Assembly (NCBI RefSeq): GCF_003202285.1
Contig: NZ_MASW01000003.1
Location: 1-64,000 of the forward strand
Source: Prauserella muralis
Lineage (GTDB): Bacteria; Actinomycetota; Actinomycetes; Mycobacteriales; Pseudonocardiaceae
DNA length: 64,000 nt
Direction of reading: 5' to 3'
The notes beneath the pieces were generated by a model, which searched no databases, was not told the origin of the DNA, and was given only the letters and a program-made list of their open reading frames with translations. The stretch's first letter is position 1. Every line of letters starts with the position of its first letter. Made by a program: the position numbers and the translations under genes. This document shows, piece by piece, positions 15,182 through 22,964 of the stretch.

Positions 15182-15829
15182 ATGACCACGAACCACTTCG
15201 CCACCGACCTCGCCGACAAGCTGTTCGGCACCGACGCCGCCACCACCGGCACCAGCTTGATGCGCGCAGCGCTGCGGCTGCTCGCGCACGGCGAACCCAT
15301 CACGGTCACCCAGCTCGCGACGGCAGCCGACGTGAGCGCCGCCGCCGTGGAATCCGCACCCGCCGCACAGGACATCGAATATGACGACCAACGCCGCATC
15401 GTCGGTTGGGGTCTCACGCTGAACCCGACACCCCATCGCTTCACCGTGCACGGCCACCCGATGTACGCCTGGTGCGCGGCCGACACGCTGCTCTTCCCAG
15501 CCATCATCGGCACCGCCGCACAAGTCGAATCACCCTGCCCGACAACAGGTACGCCGATCCGCATGACAGTCGACCCCGTATCCGGTGTCACCGACCTCGA
15601 TCCGGCCACCGCCGTCATCTCCATCCCCAGCCCGGACGAACTGGCCCTCACACGGGTACGCGCCACCATCTGCAACCCCGGCCGCTTCTTCGCCACCGCC
15701 GACGCCGCTCGCGACTGGCTCGCGCAGCACCCCGGCGGGACCGTGCTACCGGTCGCCGACGCCTATCACCAACTCCGCCCGATCAGCGAGCGCGTGCTGG
15801 GCGAAAGCGACACGCACCTCTGCTGCTAG
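15182..15829 (+). CDS. merB: Alkylmercury (organomercurial) lyase
   Basis: A 215-residue MerB. The catalytic residues are all present: YAWCAADTLLFP (C98 and D101) and TICNPGRFF (C164), together with an N-terminal winged-helix-like segment. It cleaves the carbon-mercury bond, releasing Hg(II) for MerA, so the module gives broad-spectrum resistance. It has an extra cysteine pair at the extreme C-terminus (THLCC), which may help deliver mercury. A 106-base gap separates it from the MerR-type gene, with a purine-rich ribosome-binding site. Confidence 0.93.
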   Translation: MTTNHFATDLADKLFGTDAATTGTSLMRAALRLLAHGEPITVTQLATAADVSAAAVESAPAAQDIEYDDQRRIVGWGLTLNPTPHRFTVHGHPMYAWCAADTLLFPAIIGTAAQVESPCPTTGTPIRMTVDPVSGVTDLDPATAVISIPSPDELALTRVRATICNPGRFFATADAARDWLAQHPGGTVLPVADAYHQLRPISERVLGESDTHLCC

Positions 15830-15834
15830 CCCCG

Positions 15835-15944
15835 CGACCGCGGCGCTACTCGTCACGAGTGTGATCGCGCTGCTGATGTTGTGGGTCTTCCCGTGGCTGG
15901 AGCCGATGTTGCCCTTCAACGAGGTCGCGGTCGACGACGGCTGA
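15835..15944 (+). pseudogene. 3' remnant of the sortase partner gene
   Basis: The coding sequence from the membrane segment to the end (LLMLWVFPWLEPMLPFNEVA) is repeated here without its start. It is the truncated duplicate of the small gene at 12016. Confidence 0.75.
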
Positions 15945-16034
15945 CTGTTCGCGTCGACGGCGGGTCAGCCCATGACCGACCCGCACAGGGCGAGGCCCGC
16001 TGTGGTGAACAATCCGGTGAGTACCGGGCCGGCG
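15835..16034 (+). repeat. Right 200-base direct repeat flanking the mercury module
   Basis: Second copy of the 12068-12267 repeat, offset by 3767 bases with about 10 mismatches. Here the M56 side continues into the complete gene, whereas the sortase-partner side is cut at 15835, 6 bases after the merB stop. Confidence 0.9.
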
Positions 16035-16924
16035 AGCAGCAGCGCCGCGACGGCCGTCAGCAGCAGGCGGCTGCGCCATCGCCGGACTGCGCCAGGCGGC
16101 GCGGCAAGCCGTTCGACCCGTGCCGGCACGCCGACGCCGGTCGCGCCCAGCGCCCCAGCTGGCAGGCGGCCGGGACTCGACAATGCGAGCAGGGCTTCGA
16201 GCACCGTGCGGGCGCCGTGGGAGCGCACCGCGACGTCGTCGGCGCACATCTCCAACAGCTGAGCGACCTGGCGCGCCCCGGTGGTGAACAGCTCGATTCT
16301 GGGCAGGATCACGGCCAGTCCGCGGGTGACCGCCACGAGCAGGTGGTGCCGCCCGGCCAGGTGCGCCCGCTCGTGAGACAGAACCGCGTCGAGCTGGCGT
16401 TCCCCGAGCGCGTCCAGCGCGGCGCTGGTGACCACGATGGCGTGCGGGCGGCCCGCGACGCAGTACGCCAGGCGCTCCGGCGCGTCGAGGACCAGCACGT
16501 CCTGACCAGGCACGCGGTGCCCGACGATGCGTGCCATCCGCGCGTGCTGGTGGGTGTGTGTTCGCGCGCTGAGCAGTGCTCGGGCGAGCTTGCCGGCCAG
16601 CACCACAAGGGCAGCTGCGGCGCCGATGGTGAGACCGAGCAGACCGAGCTGAACCGGGAAGCCGTAACGCCCGAGGGCGACATCCCGTAGCGCGGCGAAG
16701 CACGCGCTGAGGAGGTGGCCGGGGCGATTCCAATCGTTCACGAGTTCGACGGCCAGGAACCCGGCGGCGGTGACCCACGACAGCACGACGCTGCCGATCG
16801 TGATGAGCCAGACCGCCACGCCAAGACGGGGCGTCACTCCGGCGCGGGTCAGGCGGGCGAGCAGGCGTGGCCCGAACACTGCGACGGTGAAGCCGTACAG
16901 CACCAGGCAGACCGCGACGCTCAT
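15965..16924 (-). CDS. BlaR1/MecR1-like M56 membrane metallopeptidase
   Basis: A 319-residue protein with about four or five membrane segments and a cytoplasmic-loop zinc protease motif VLSHERAHLAGRHH (HERAH, 184-188), followed by the conserved EMCADDVAVR. M56 proteins of the BlaR1 type cleave, or trigger cleavage of, BlaI-family repressors. This one ends shortly after the last membrane segment and has no penicillin-binding sensor domain, so the signal is not a beta-lactam caught by such a domain. The repressor gene is not adjacent but about 3.2 kb away at 20164. A dyad lies upstream at 17044. Confidence 0.85.
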   Translation of the reverse strand: MSVAVCLVLYGFTVAVFGPRLLARLTRAGVTPRLGVAVWLITIGSVVLSWVTAAGFLAVELVNDWNRPGHLLSACFAALRDVALGRYGFPVQLGLLGLTIGAAAALVVLAGKLARALLSARTHTHQHARMARIVGHRVPGQDVLVLDAPERLAYCVAGRPHAIVVTSAALDALGERQLDAVLSHERAHLAGRHHLLVAVTRGLAVILPRIELFTTGARQVAQLLEMCADDVAVRSHGARTVLEALLALSSPGRLPAGALGATGVGVPARVERLAAPPGAVRRWRSRLLLTAVAALLLAGPVLTGLFTTAGLALCGSVMG

Positions 16925-17043
16925 GGCCGTTCCTCGCCGTCGTCTGCGTCCGATGCACCGAATACACGCACGTGGCCCTCCCTGGCCTGTTGGGTCCGTC
17001 TCGGGGTACGCGCCGCGGCGACGAGGCGCGCCATCAACTACGC

Positions 17044-17060
17044 TACTACGGCGATTAGTA
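17044..17060. promoter_or_regulatory. BlaI-type dyad, site 5 (TACTA-N7-TAGTA)
   Basis: TACTACGGCGATTAGTA lies between the divergent M56 protease gene and the second ccdA, 38 bases before the latter. One bound repressor could control both, which would put the protease under the control of its own target. Confidence 0.75.
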
Positions 17061-17097
17061 AGTTCAGGATGATACGAAACGGCGTTGTGGAATTTTC

Positions 17098-17877
17098 GTG
17101 AGTGGCCTCACCGATTTTGTCATCTCCGGCCCGATCCTGCTCGCCGCCCTGGTCGCGGTGGCCGCCGGGGCGGTGTCGTTCGCCTCGCCCTGCTGTGTTC
17201 CGTTGGTGCCAGGGTACTTGGCCTATCTGGCGGGCTTGACAGGCGCGGACGCGCCCCCTGTCGATGCGGACGACGCCAGAGCGCGGGCAGAGCGGTGGCG
17301 GGTCGCCGGGGCCGCCCTGCTGTTCGTGCTCGGGTTCACCGTCGTCTTCGTTGCCGCCGTGGTCACGGTGCTGGGCGCGGCCGACTTCCTGTTGGGTAAC
17401 GAGGCGCTGCTGCAGCGCATCGGCGGAGTGATCACGATTGGCATGGGCCTGGTGTTCCTCGGGCTGGTGCCGATGCTGCAGCGTGACGTGCGACTGCACC
17501 GCCTGCCGCGCGGCGGCGTCGCCAGCGCCCCGGTCATGGGTGCCGTGTACGGCCTCGGCTGGACGCCCTGCTTGGGTCCGACGTTGACCGGTGTCATCGC
17601 TCTGGCCAGCGGTACGCAGGTGGGCTCGACTACCGCCAGGGGAATCGTCCTGGTGCTGGCCTACTGTCTGGGGCTCGGACTGCCGTTCATCCTGCTCGCG
17701 GTCGGCGCGCAGTGGGCGGTTCGCACGACGGGCTGGTTGCGACGGCATAAGCGAGCGGTCCAGGTCACTGGCGGGGTCATGCTGGTGGCCGTGGGTCTGC
17801 TACTGGTGACCGGGCTGTGGGGCGAGCTGGTGGCCTCGCTGCGTGGCCCCATCGCAGGGTTCACCACACCGATCTGA
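17098..17877 (+). CDS. CcdA-type thiol-disulfide membrane reductase (second copy)
   Basis: A 259-residue protein with six membrane segments and CcdA motifs AVSFASPCCVPLVPGYLAYL and YGLGWTPCLGPTLTG. Two adjacent cysteines are present in the first motif, unlike the single one in the copy at 3561. It is read from a GTG at 17098; no strong ribosome-binding site is visible. It stands alone on the plus strand, converging on a group of minus-strand redox genes. It probably reduces one of the nearby thioredoxin-like proteins. Confidence 0.85.
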   Translation: MSGLTDFVISGPILLAALVAVAAGAVSFASPCCVPLVPGYLAYLAGLTGADAPPVDADDARARAERWRVAGAALLFVLGFTVVFVAAVVTVLGAADFLLGNEALLQRIGGVITIGMGLVFLGLVPMLQRDVRLHRLPRGGVASAPVMGAVYGLGWTPCLGPTLTGVIALASGTQVGSTTARGIVLVLAYCLGLGLPFILLAVGAQWAVRTTGWLRRHKRAVQVTGGVMLVAVGLLLVTGLWGELVASLRGPIAGFTTPI

Positions 17878-17944
17878 CGGTCACGGTTGGCCATCCCAGT
17901 GCGTCCACCGGTGATCCCAGTGCGAGCCCATGAGGATTCCGCGA

Positions 17945-18130
17945 TTAGGGCCGGTTCTCGTGCTGGTCTCGTGCGCGCAGGCTGTCCACCTCGGCCCGCA
18001 GCCGGGCGACTTCGTTGTGCTGGTCGGGGTTCTCGGTGCTGCCGACTGCCCGGCCACGCATCATGAACCACATCATCAGGCCCATGCCGACGGGGCAGGC
18101 GAGCAATGCGAGCAGGTAGAGCGAATCCAT
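17945..18130 (-). CDS. Short membrane protein with LACPVGMGLMMW motif
   Basis: A protein of about 61 residues: one membrane segment rich in methionine containing LACPVGMGLMMWFMMRGR, then a short coiled coil (VARLRAEVDSLRAR). It is clearly related to the 65-residue protein at 23201. Function unknown; the Cys/Met cluster in the membrane edge could bind Cu(I). The ATG at 18130 with a GGGAG site is preferred because it aligns with the paralogue's start; a GTG at 18151 overlapping the previous stop is the alternative. Confidence 0.65.
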   Translation of the reverse strand: MDSLYLLALLACPVGMGLMMWFMMRGRAVGSTENPDQHNEVARLRAEVDSLRARDQHENRP

Positions 18131-18147
18131 GGGGACTCCCGGCGTGA

Positions 18148-18411
18148 TCACGTAGTTCTGGTTGCGCGGTCAAGGGTCTTGCGCAGCTTGCGCTCGGACA
18201 GCCTCCCGTGAGCGAAAAGCCGACCCTCCAACAGGACTCCCGGGGCGAACGACACCCCGGCTCCGTCGGCCAGCCTCCGGCCTTCGGTGGTGCGCAGGTC
18301 GATCTCGGTGACGTCGAGTGGATGGTCGCGCGCGACGCGTGCGAGCACATCCTTGGCGTGCTCGCACAGGTGACAGTCGGGCTGGGTGAGCAGGGTGACA
18401 GTGGTGCTCAC
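18148..18411 (-). CDS. Glutaredoxin-like protein
   Basis: An 87-residue thioredoxin-fold protein with LLTQPDCHLCEHAKDVLARV (C13, C16), a DLRTTEGRRLA segment and VSFAPGVLLEGRLF, which holds the cis-proline position. It matches the short glutaredoxin-like family (DUF836 type). It is probably cytoplasmic since no signal is visible. It begins at GTG in a GTGA overlap with the peroxiredoxin-like gene and so belongs to the same operon as the CcdA-like gene at 19126. Confidence 0.75.
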   Translation of the reverse strand: MSTTVTLLTQPDCHLCEHAKDVLARVARDHPLDVTEIDLRTTEGRRLADGAGVSFAPGVLLEGRLFAHGRLSERKLRKTLDRATRTT

Positions 18412-19136
18412 GGCTTGCTCAGCCCCGCGGTGAGGTCGGCCAGCAGCGCCTCGGTTGGCAGGAACATCGTGTACTTCGGGGCACCGCCGTAGTCCGCGCG
18501 CCACCGGATCGTACCGTCCGGGCCGACCAGGATGAAGCTGTGCCCGTCGCGCTCCTCGCCCATCATCCCGTACTTGTTCGCCTCGTAAGCACGGGACACG
18601 GCGAGGTCCGGGTCGGACAGCACTGGCGTGGTGATGCCCTCGTCCCGGGTCTTGCGGGCGATCAGGTCGACGGGGTCGGTCGTGATGGACACGATCGTGT
18701 CGACACCGGCGGCCTTGACCTTCTCGGCGTTGCGCTCCAGGTCGGTGATCTGGTCCCAGCACGGCTGGCACATCAGGCCTTCCTGGAAATAGACGAGGAC
18801 GTTCTTGCCCCGATAATCCTCGAGGCTGATGGTTCCTCCCAAGCTCGACGCGAGCTCGAAGCCGGGAGCCCGCTCACCCGGACCGGGATTGCCGACGGCG
18901 AAGGGGTACTGGCTGCTGCCTTGCGTCGCCGAGGTCGTGCCGTCGGCGGCACTTGGCTCGGACGACGACTTGTACACGATGAACAGCGTGACCAGGCCGG
19001 CGACGACCAGGAGGACGATGGCCCCGGCCCGGATGGCGTCCCTGCGTCGAGCCGGATCAGGGCGCCGGGCGGGCCGCACCGGCGTCCGCGAGGGCGCACG
19101 CCCCCGGCCGCGTCGGGTGGCGGTGCTACGACTCAT
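18408..19136 (-). CDS. Membrane-anchored AhpC/TSA-type thioredoxin-fold protein
   Basis: A 242-residue protein: basic N-terminus, membrane anchor (about 38-55) and a peroxiredoxin-like domain with VYFQEGLMCQPCWDQI (C123, C126). The CxxC spacing suggests a thiol-disulfide reductase or a bacterioferritin-comigratory-like peroxiredoxin adapted to the outside of the membrane. It overlaps the upstream CcdA-like gene by 11 bases, a natural electron donor. Confidence 0.8.
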   Translation of the reverse strand: MSRSTATRRGRGRAPSRTPVRPARRPDPARRRDAIRAGAIVLLVVAGLVTLFIVYKSSSEPSAADGTTSATQGSSQYPFAVGNPGPGERAPGFELASSLGGTISLEDYRGKNVLVYFQEGLMCQPCWDQITDLERNAEKVKAAGVDTIVSITTDPVDLIARKTRDEGITTPVLSDPDLAVSRAYEANKYGMMGEERDGHSFILVGPDGTIRWRADYGGAPKYTMFLPTEALLADLTAGLSKP

Positions 19137-20058
19137 CGATGGTGACCTCCGTGGTGGGTGGCTTCGGCGACTCGGCTGGAGTGCAGCACGAGGAGGACGC
19201 GGGTTTCGGCTTCGTTCGGCGGGCGCGGCGCAGCAGCACCACGACAGCGGCGAGCAGGATCACGGCGAATGCCCATCCCGGTAGCCAGGACAGCCGGTCG
19301 GTCACCCAGGACGCGGCGTGCTGGATGTCGGCGGACAGCCGGACCTGCCAGCCGCTGGACGGCATCGCGGTGCCGGTGAAGGCGAGGACGACCGTCAGGG
19401 CGCCCATTACGATCAGCAGCCCGCCGGCCAGCGCGTAGCCGAGCGGAAGCTCGCGATGCAACGGCCCCCAGCGCAGTTGTACCCGCCGCCCGTCCAACCA
19501 GCCGCTGGGTTTCTTCGCGGCGCGGCGGTCCCACAGGAAGGCCAGCAGCATCAATGGGGCGATCATGCCGGCCACGTAGGTTCCGGCGACGGCCAGCGCG
19601 GCGGGGAACGAGGCGGTGGCGCCCCCGAGTATGACGACGCCGGCGAGCACCGGCGCGCAGCACGAGCTCGCGGCTCCGGAGAAGACCCCGAGCCCGTAGA
19701 CCGAACCAACGCCCCGGCCGGCCGGGGCGCCACCTCCGGGCACCGGCAGCCGCGGCCGCCAGCCGAGGAGGACCGCGAGACCACCCAGAATCATGGCGCC
19801 ACCACCGATGGTGAACACGAGGGTGTGTTGCCCGACGATCGCGGCCGCGAGCGCGCTGGCGCCCAGCCCGATCGGCACGATCACCGTGGCCACGCCCAGC
19901 GCGAACACCGCTGTCGCGGCGATCGTGCCTCCCCGGCGGCGGAACACCGAGGACAGGTATGCCGGCAGCATCACCGATACGCAGCACGGCGCGAGCAGGG
20001 CGACCACACCACCGGCGAAGGCCGCGAGCAGCGTGGTGCCCAACAGGAGTTCCCGCAT
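19126..20058 (-). CDS. CcdA/DsbD-like membrane protein (third copy)
   Basis: A 310-residue protein with at least seven hydrophobic segments. The motifs are LLAPCCVSVMLPAYLSSVF near residue 25 and GAASSCCAPVLAGVV near residue 132, both with paired cysteines. A cytoplasmic or external C-terminal tail ends with SSSCCTPAES. It is longer than the other two CcdA-like proteins and closer to the group found near mercury and copper genes. It leads the operon CcdA-like, AhpC-like, glutaredoxin and small membrane protein, under the composite dyad at 20081. Confidence 0.8.
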   Translation of the reverse strand: MRELLLGTTLLAAFAGGVVALLAPCCVSVMLPAYLSSVFRRRGGTIAATAVFALGVATVIVPIGLGASALAAAIVGQHTLVFTIGGGAMILGGLAVLLGWRPRLPVPGGGAPAGRGVGSVYGLGVFSGAASSCCAPVLAGVVILGGATASFPAALAVAGTYVAGMIAPLMLLAFLWDRRAAKKPSGWLDGRRVQLRWGPLHRELPLGYALAGGLLIVMGALTVVLAFTGTAMPSSGWQVRLSADIQHAASWVTDRLSWLPGWAFAVILLAAVVVLLRRARRTKPKPASSSCCTPAESPKPPTTEVTIDES

Positions 20059-20080
20059 CGACCGCCCGTTCCCTCATAGC

Positions 20081-20105
20081 TACTAAGCAACTAAGTTGTT
20101 TAGTA
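20081..20105. promoter_or_regulatory. Composite BlaI-type dyad, site 6
   Basis: A 25-base near-perfect palindrome with TACTA at 20081-20085 and TAGTA at 20101-20105. It contains a consensus-spaced 17-base unit (AACTA-N7-TAGTA, 20089-20105) and an overlapping weaker one (TACTA-N7-AAGTT, 20081-20097), offset by 8 bases. It lies 23 bases before the third CcdA-like gene. Confidence 0.7.
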
Positions 20106-20163
20106 GCATAGGGCATAGGGTAAGCCGGGGCCACCCGGTGGGGAGGAGCTCAGCTGCGACGGA

Positions 20164-20550
20164 TCAGGACTCGCGCCCTGGTGTTGGTCCGCCGAGAGCC
20201 TGGCGCAGTTTGGCGGCCTCCACGGGGTCCATCTCGGAGAAGAACCTGGCCAGCACGGCCGTGCGGTCGGGCGTCTCGGACAGGATGTCATCGATGAGCC
20301 GTGCGGCGTACTCCTCGCGCGACGTGAGCGGCCAGTACTCGTAGGCGCGGCCGTTCTTCTCGCGTGCGAGCCAGCCCTTGCGGTGGAGGATCTCCATCAC
20401 CGTCTGCACGGTCGTATAGGCCGATGACCGGGTCGGGCGTAGTGCCTCAACGACGTCGCGGACGGGAGCCGGGCTGTCGCGTGCCCAGAGTACTTCCATG
20501 ATCGCGGCCTCGAGCTCGCCGAACTGCCGTGTCGTCCGCCGATCAGCCAC
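20164..20550 (-). CDS. blaI: BlaI/MecI/CopY-family transcriptional repressor
   Basis: A 128-residue repressor. The N-terminal winged helix FGELEAAIMEVLWARDSPAPV through SSAYTTVQTVMEILHRKGWL (residues 9-60) is diagnostic, and the C-terminal half is the dimerisation domain in which M56-linked cleavage occurs. It lacks the CxCx4-5CxC copper motif of CopY, so direct copper sensing by that route is unlikely. The start is a GTG overlapping the SHOCT gene by 8 bases. It is the only BlaI-type gene in the window and the best candidate for the protein that binds the 15 dyads. Confidence 0.88.
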   Translation of the reverse strand: MADRRTTRQFGELEAAIMEVLWARDSPAPVRDVVEALRPTRSSAYTTVQTVMEILHRKGWLAREKNGRAYEYWPLTSREEYAARLIDDILSETPDRTAVLARFFSEMDPVEAAKLRQALGGPTPGRES

Positions 20551-20803
20551 GAGTGCTCCGTCCTTGTGTCAGGTCGTCGCGTCGCTTGAAGTACTCATCG
20601 CAATCGATCTCGCCCGCCGCGTAGCGTCGCCGCAGTTCGAGTTCAGCGGCGTCCTCCGCCGGCGCGGACCGCGTTCGGTCCGTGAGCGCACGAACGAGCC
20701 ACCCGATGCCTACCGCCAACAGAACGAGGACAGCCAGCACGACCAACACCCAGAGCAGCATCCACCAGCCCATGCCCATCATGCCGTCCACCACGCGGAT
20801 CAT
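20543..20803 (-). CDS. SHOCT-domain membrane protein
   Basis: A protein of up to 86 residues: a Met/Trp-rich start (MMGMGWWMLL), one membrane segment and a SHOCT domain (ELRRRYAAGEIDCDEYFKRR). SHOCT motifs often serve in oligomerisation of short envelope proteins. Start uncertain (20803 or 20782). It is the first gene of the operon with the BlaI-type repressor, and a dyad lies just upstream. Confidence 0.75.
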   Translation of the reverse strand: MIRVVDGMMGMGWWMLLWVLVVLAVLVLLAVGIGWLVRALTDRTRSAPAEDAAELELRRRYAAGEIDCDEYFKRRDDLTQGRSTRG

Positions 20804-20811
20804 CTCCCTTC

Positions 20812-20828
20812 GACTAATTCACATAGTA
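20812..20828. promoter_or_regulatory. BlaI-type dyad, site 7 (GACTA-N7-TAGTA)
   Basis: GACTAATTCACATAGTA, 8 bases before the SHOCT-blaI operon. This placement is what autoregulation of the repressor would require. Confidence 0.7.
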
Positions 20829-20925
20829 GTCCGGTGTCGCCAGTTGTCAGGGCTTCGCCCGCGGTCGCGTACTGGAATGTCGACATTCAGTCCACGGATG
20901 CCGCGGCAGGTACGTCGACCGCTAC

Positions 20926-20942
20926 TACTAAGCTGCTACGTA
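20926..20942. promoter_or_regulatory. BlaI-type dyad, site 8 (TACTA-N7-ACGTA)
   Basis: TACTAAGCTGCTACGTA, 34 bases before the second multicopper oxidase. The right half is ACGTA instead of TAGTA, as also at 25862. Confidence 0.5.
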
Positions 20943-20976
20943 GCCAGTGATATCGAATTCGGGAAATGGACCGACA

Positions 20977-22593
20977 ATGCCGGAGTTCCCTGTGTCCCGC
21001 CGAAGCCTGCTCACGGCGCTCGGCGGCGCAGCGGCCGCCGTCACGGTCGGCGGGGCATGGCTCGCGCTGCGCGGTGAGAACATGCCGGAGACCGGGCGCG
21101 TGCTGGCGTCGTCGGACGCCGTGCGGCGCACCGAGCAGGCCAGACAGAGCCGCGGCACCGGCCGCGCTGTTCGGTCGGCGCTGACCGCCGAGCAGGCGGA
21201 TGTCGACCTCGGTGGCTACGTGGCGCGAACCTGGGCGTACAACGGCCACGTTCCCGGCCCCGCGATCCGGTGTAGCGCGGGCGACCAACTCGAGATCGAT
21301 GTCGCCAACCGGCTGCCGGAACCGACCACCGTGCATTGGCACGGCCTGCGGCTGCGCAACGACATGGACGGGGTCCCAAACCTCACCCAGGCGCCGATCC
21401 GTGCCAGAGACAGCGTGCGCTACTCCTTCGTCGCGCCCGATCCCGGCACCTACTGGCTGCATCCGCACGTCGGCTTACAGCGGGAGCGTGGTCTGTACGC
21501 CCCGCTGATCGTCGACGATCCACACGAACCCGGCGACTACGACGCCGAGTTCATCGTCGTGCTCGACGATTGGATCGACGGTGTCGCCGCGACTCCCGAC
21601 GACGTACTCAGGGCCTTGCGCGCGGGTGGCATGCAGGCGCGATACCAAACACCAGTACGGGTAGGGCAGATCGCGGACGCATCTGGTTCGTGGCAGTACC
21701 ACGTGCCCGCGGCACTGGCCGACCCGCCACCCGGAATCGCCCCGGTGTCGGCGGCGTCGCGGCTGGCGAGCCACGTCGAGTTCCCGTTCTATGTGCTCAA
21801 CGGGCGGCTGCCGACGGCGCCGCACGTGTTCCGGGCCAAGCCAGGCCAGCGTGCTCGCATCAGGCTGATCAACGCCGCTGGGGCGACGGTGTTCCGTCTT
21901 GCGCTCGGGGACCACCGGCTGGTCGTAACGCACACCGACGGATTCCCGGTCGAACCGGTCGAAGTCGATACTCTCCAGATTGCCTCCGGCGAACGTTACG
22001 ACGTGGTCGTCACCCTCGGCGAGGGAGTCTTCCCGCTCGTGGCCGTCGCCGAAGGCAAGGGCGCGCAGGCACTCGGAGTGGTCCGCACCGCGGCCGGGCC
22101 GATCCCGCCGCCCACTGCGGCGCCCGCCGGGTTGTCCGGCCGACTGCTCGCCCTCACGGACCTGCGAGCGACGCCCGCGGCGCGTATCGACGACCAGCCT
22201 CCCGACGTGAGCCACACCGTGTACCTCACCGGTGACATGACGACGTTCGAATGGCGCATCAACGCCGAGACCTTCAACCATCGGCGTCCCTTCGACGGGA
22301 TCACACCGATGCCCGTCCACGAGGGCGAACGGGTCCGGCTCGTGCTGGTCAACCAGACACCCATGTATCACCCGATGCACCTGCACGGGCACACGTTCAC
22401 GGTACGTGCCCCTGCTGACAACCCCGGTCGGGGCGGCACCCGCAAGGACACCGTTATGGTCGGGCCTGGCGAGCGGCTCAGCGTCGACTTCACCGCGGAC
22501 AACCCCGGCCAGTGGCTCATCCATTGCCACAACGCCTACCACATGGCGACCGGCATGGCCGCCATGCTGTCCTACCTGCGACGAGACCGATGA
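20977..22593 (+). CDS. Three-domain multicopper oxidase with Tat signal
   Basis: A 538-residue exported oxidase. The Tat signal (SRRSLLTALGG) leads to three cupredoxin domains with four copper motifs: HWHG (about 120), HPH in YWLHPHVGLQ (about 162), HPMHLHGHTF (about 465) and HCHNAYHMATGM (about 517), the last supplying the type 1 ligands and a methionine axial ligand. The family includes CueO and mycobacterial MmcO, which oxidise Cu(I). I chose the ATG at 20977 because it places the twin arginine at the usual distance; a GTG at 20947 is possible. It faces the blaI operon. Confidence 0.9.
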   Translation: MPEFPVSRRSLLTALGGAAAAVTVGGAWLALRGENMPETGRVLASSDAVRRTEQARQSRGTGRAVRSALTAEQADVDLGGYVARTWAYNGHVPGPAIRCSAGDQLEIDVANRLPEPTTVHWHGLRLRNDMDGVPNLTQAPIRARDSVRYSFVAPDPGTYWLHPHVGLQRERGLYAPLIVDDPHEPGDYDAEFIVVLDDWIDGVAATPDDVLRALRAGGMQARYQTPVRVGQIADASGSWQYHVPAALADPPPGIAPVSAASRLASHVEFPFYVLNGRLPTAPHVFRAKPGQRARIRLINAAGATVFRLALGDHRLVVTHTDGFPVEPVEVDTLQIASGERYDVVVTLGEGVFPLVAVAEGKGAQALGVVRTAAGPIPPPTAAPAGLSGRLLALTDLRATPAARIDDQPPDVSHTVYLTGDMTTFEWRINAETFNHRRPFDGITPMPVHEGERVRLVLVNQTPMYHPMHLHGHTFTVRAPADNPGRGGTRKDTVMVGPGERLSVDFTADNPGQWLIHCHNAYHMATGMAAMLSYLRRDR

Positions 22594-22617
22594 GCGACGC
22601 TCACGGCCGTGGAGCGC

Positions 22618-22950
22618 TCACTGGCACATCCCGCCCATCATGTCGCTCATCGCCGTGGCGGTGGCGATGCCGGACGCGGTGAGCAGTGCCGCGCCCAGCA
22701 CGACAGCCACGACGACCCAGGTAAGCATGGGCACGCGCCGATGCGCCATGGCCCTGGGCGCCGGTGGATCCAGCGCGGGGAGGTCGCGGGTCAGCTCGTT
22801 GAGCTCATTGAGGGTGCGTGCGCGGTAGGCGGACGCTGCGCGCTCGGAGAACTCGTCCAAGTTCAGTCGTCCGTCGCCGACGTGCCGGCGCAGCGTTGCC
22901 ACGACGCGATCGCGGTCCGCGTCGGACGCCCGGATCCACGGCTGGTCCAT
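22618..22950 (-). CDS. DUF1707 membrane protein with Met-rich tail
   Basis: A 110-residue protein. An N-terminal DUF1707 (SHOCT-like) domain, IRASDADRDRVVATLRRHVG to LNLDEFSERAASAY, precedes one membrane segment (about 75-97) and a short tail TAMSDMMGGMCQ. The tail's methionines and cysteine could bind Cu(I), a suggestion from composition only. It converges on the multicopper oxidase gene and heads no obvious operon, though two small membrane genes lie just upstream on the same strand. Confidence 0.75.
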   Translation of the reverse strand: MDQPWIRASDADRDRVVATLRRHVGDGRLNLDEFSERAASAYRARTLNELNELTRDLPALDPPAPRAMAHRRVPMLTWVVVAVVLGAALLTASGIATATAMSDMMGGMCQ

Positions 22951-22964
22951 GAGAACTCGCGGGA

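Noticed and set aside
15965-16924. Beta-lactam sensor BlaR1
   Set aside because: The M56 core is present, but the extracellular penicillin-binding domain is absent and no beta-lactamase gene is nearby.
20164-20550. CopY copper-sensing repressor
   Set aside because: The fold is shared, but the C-terminal cysteine cluster (CxCx4-5CxC) of CopY is absent, so BlaI/MecI type is the better call.
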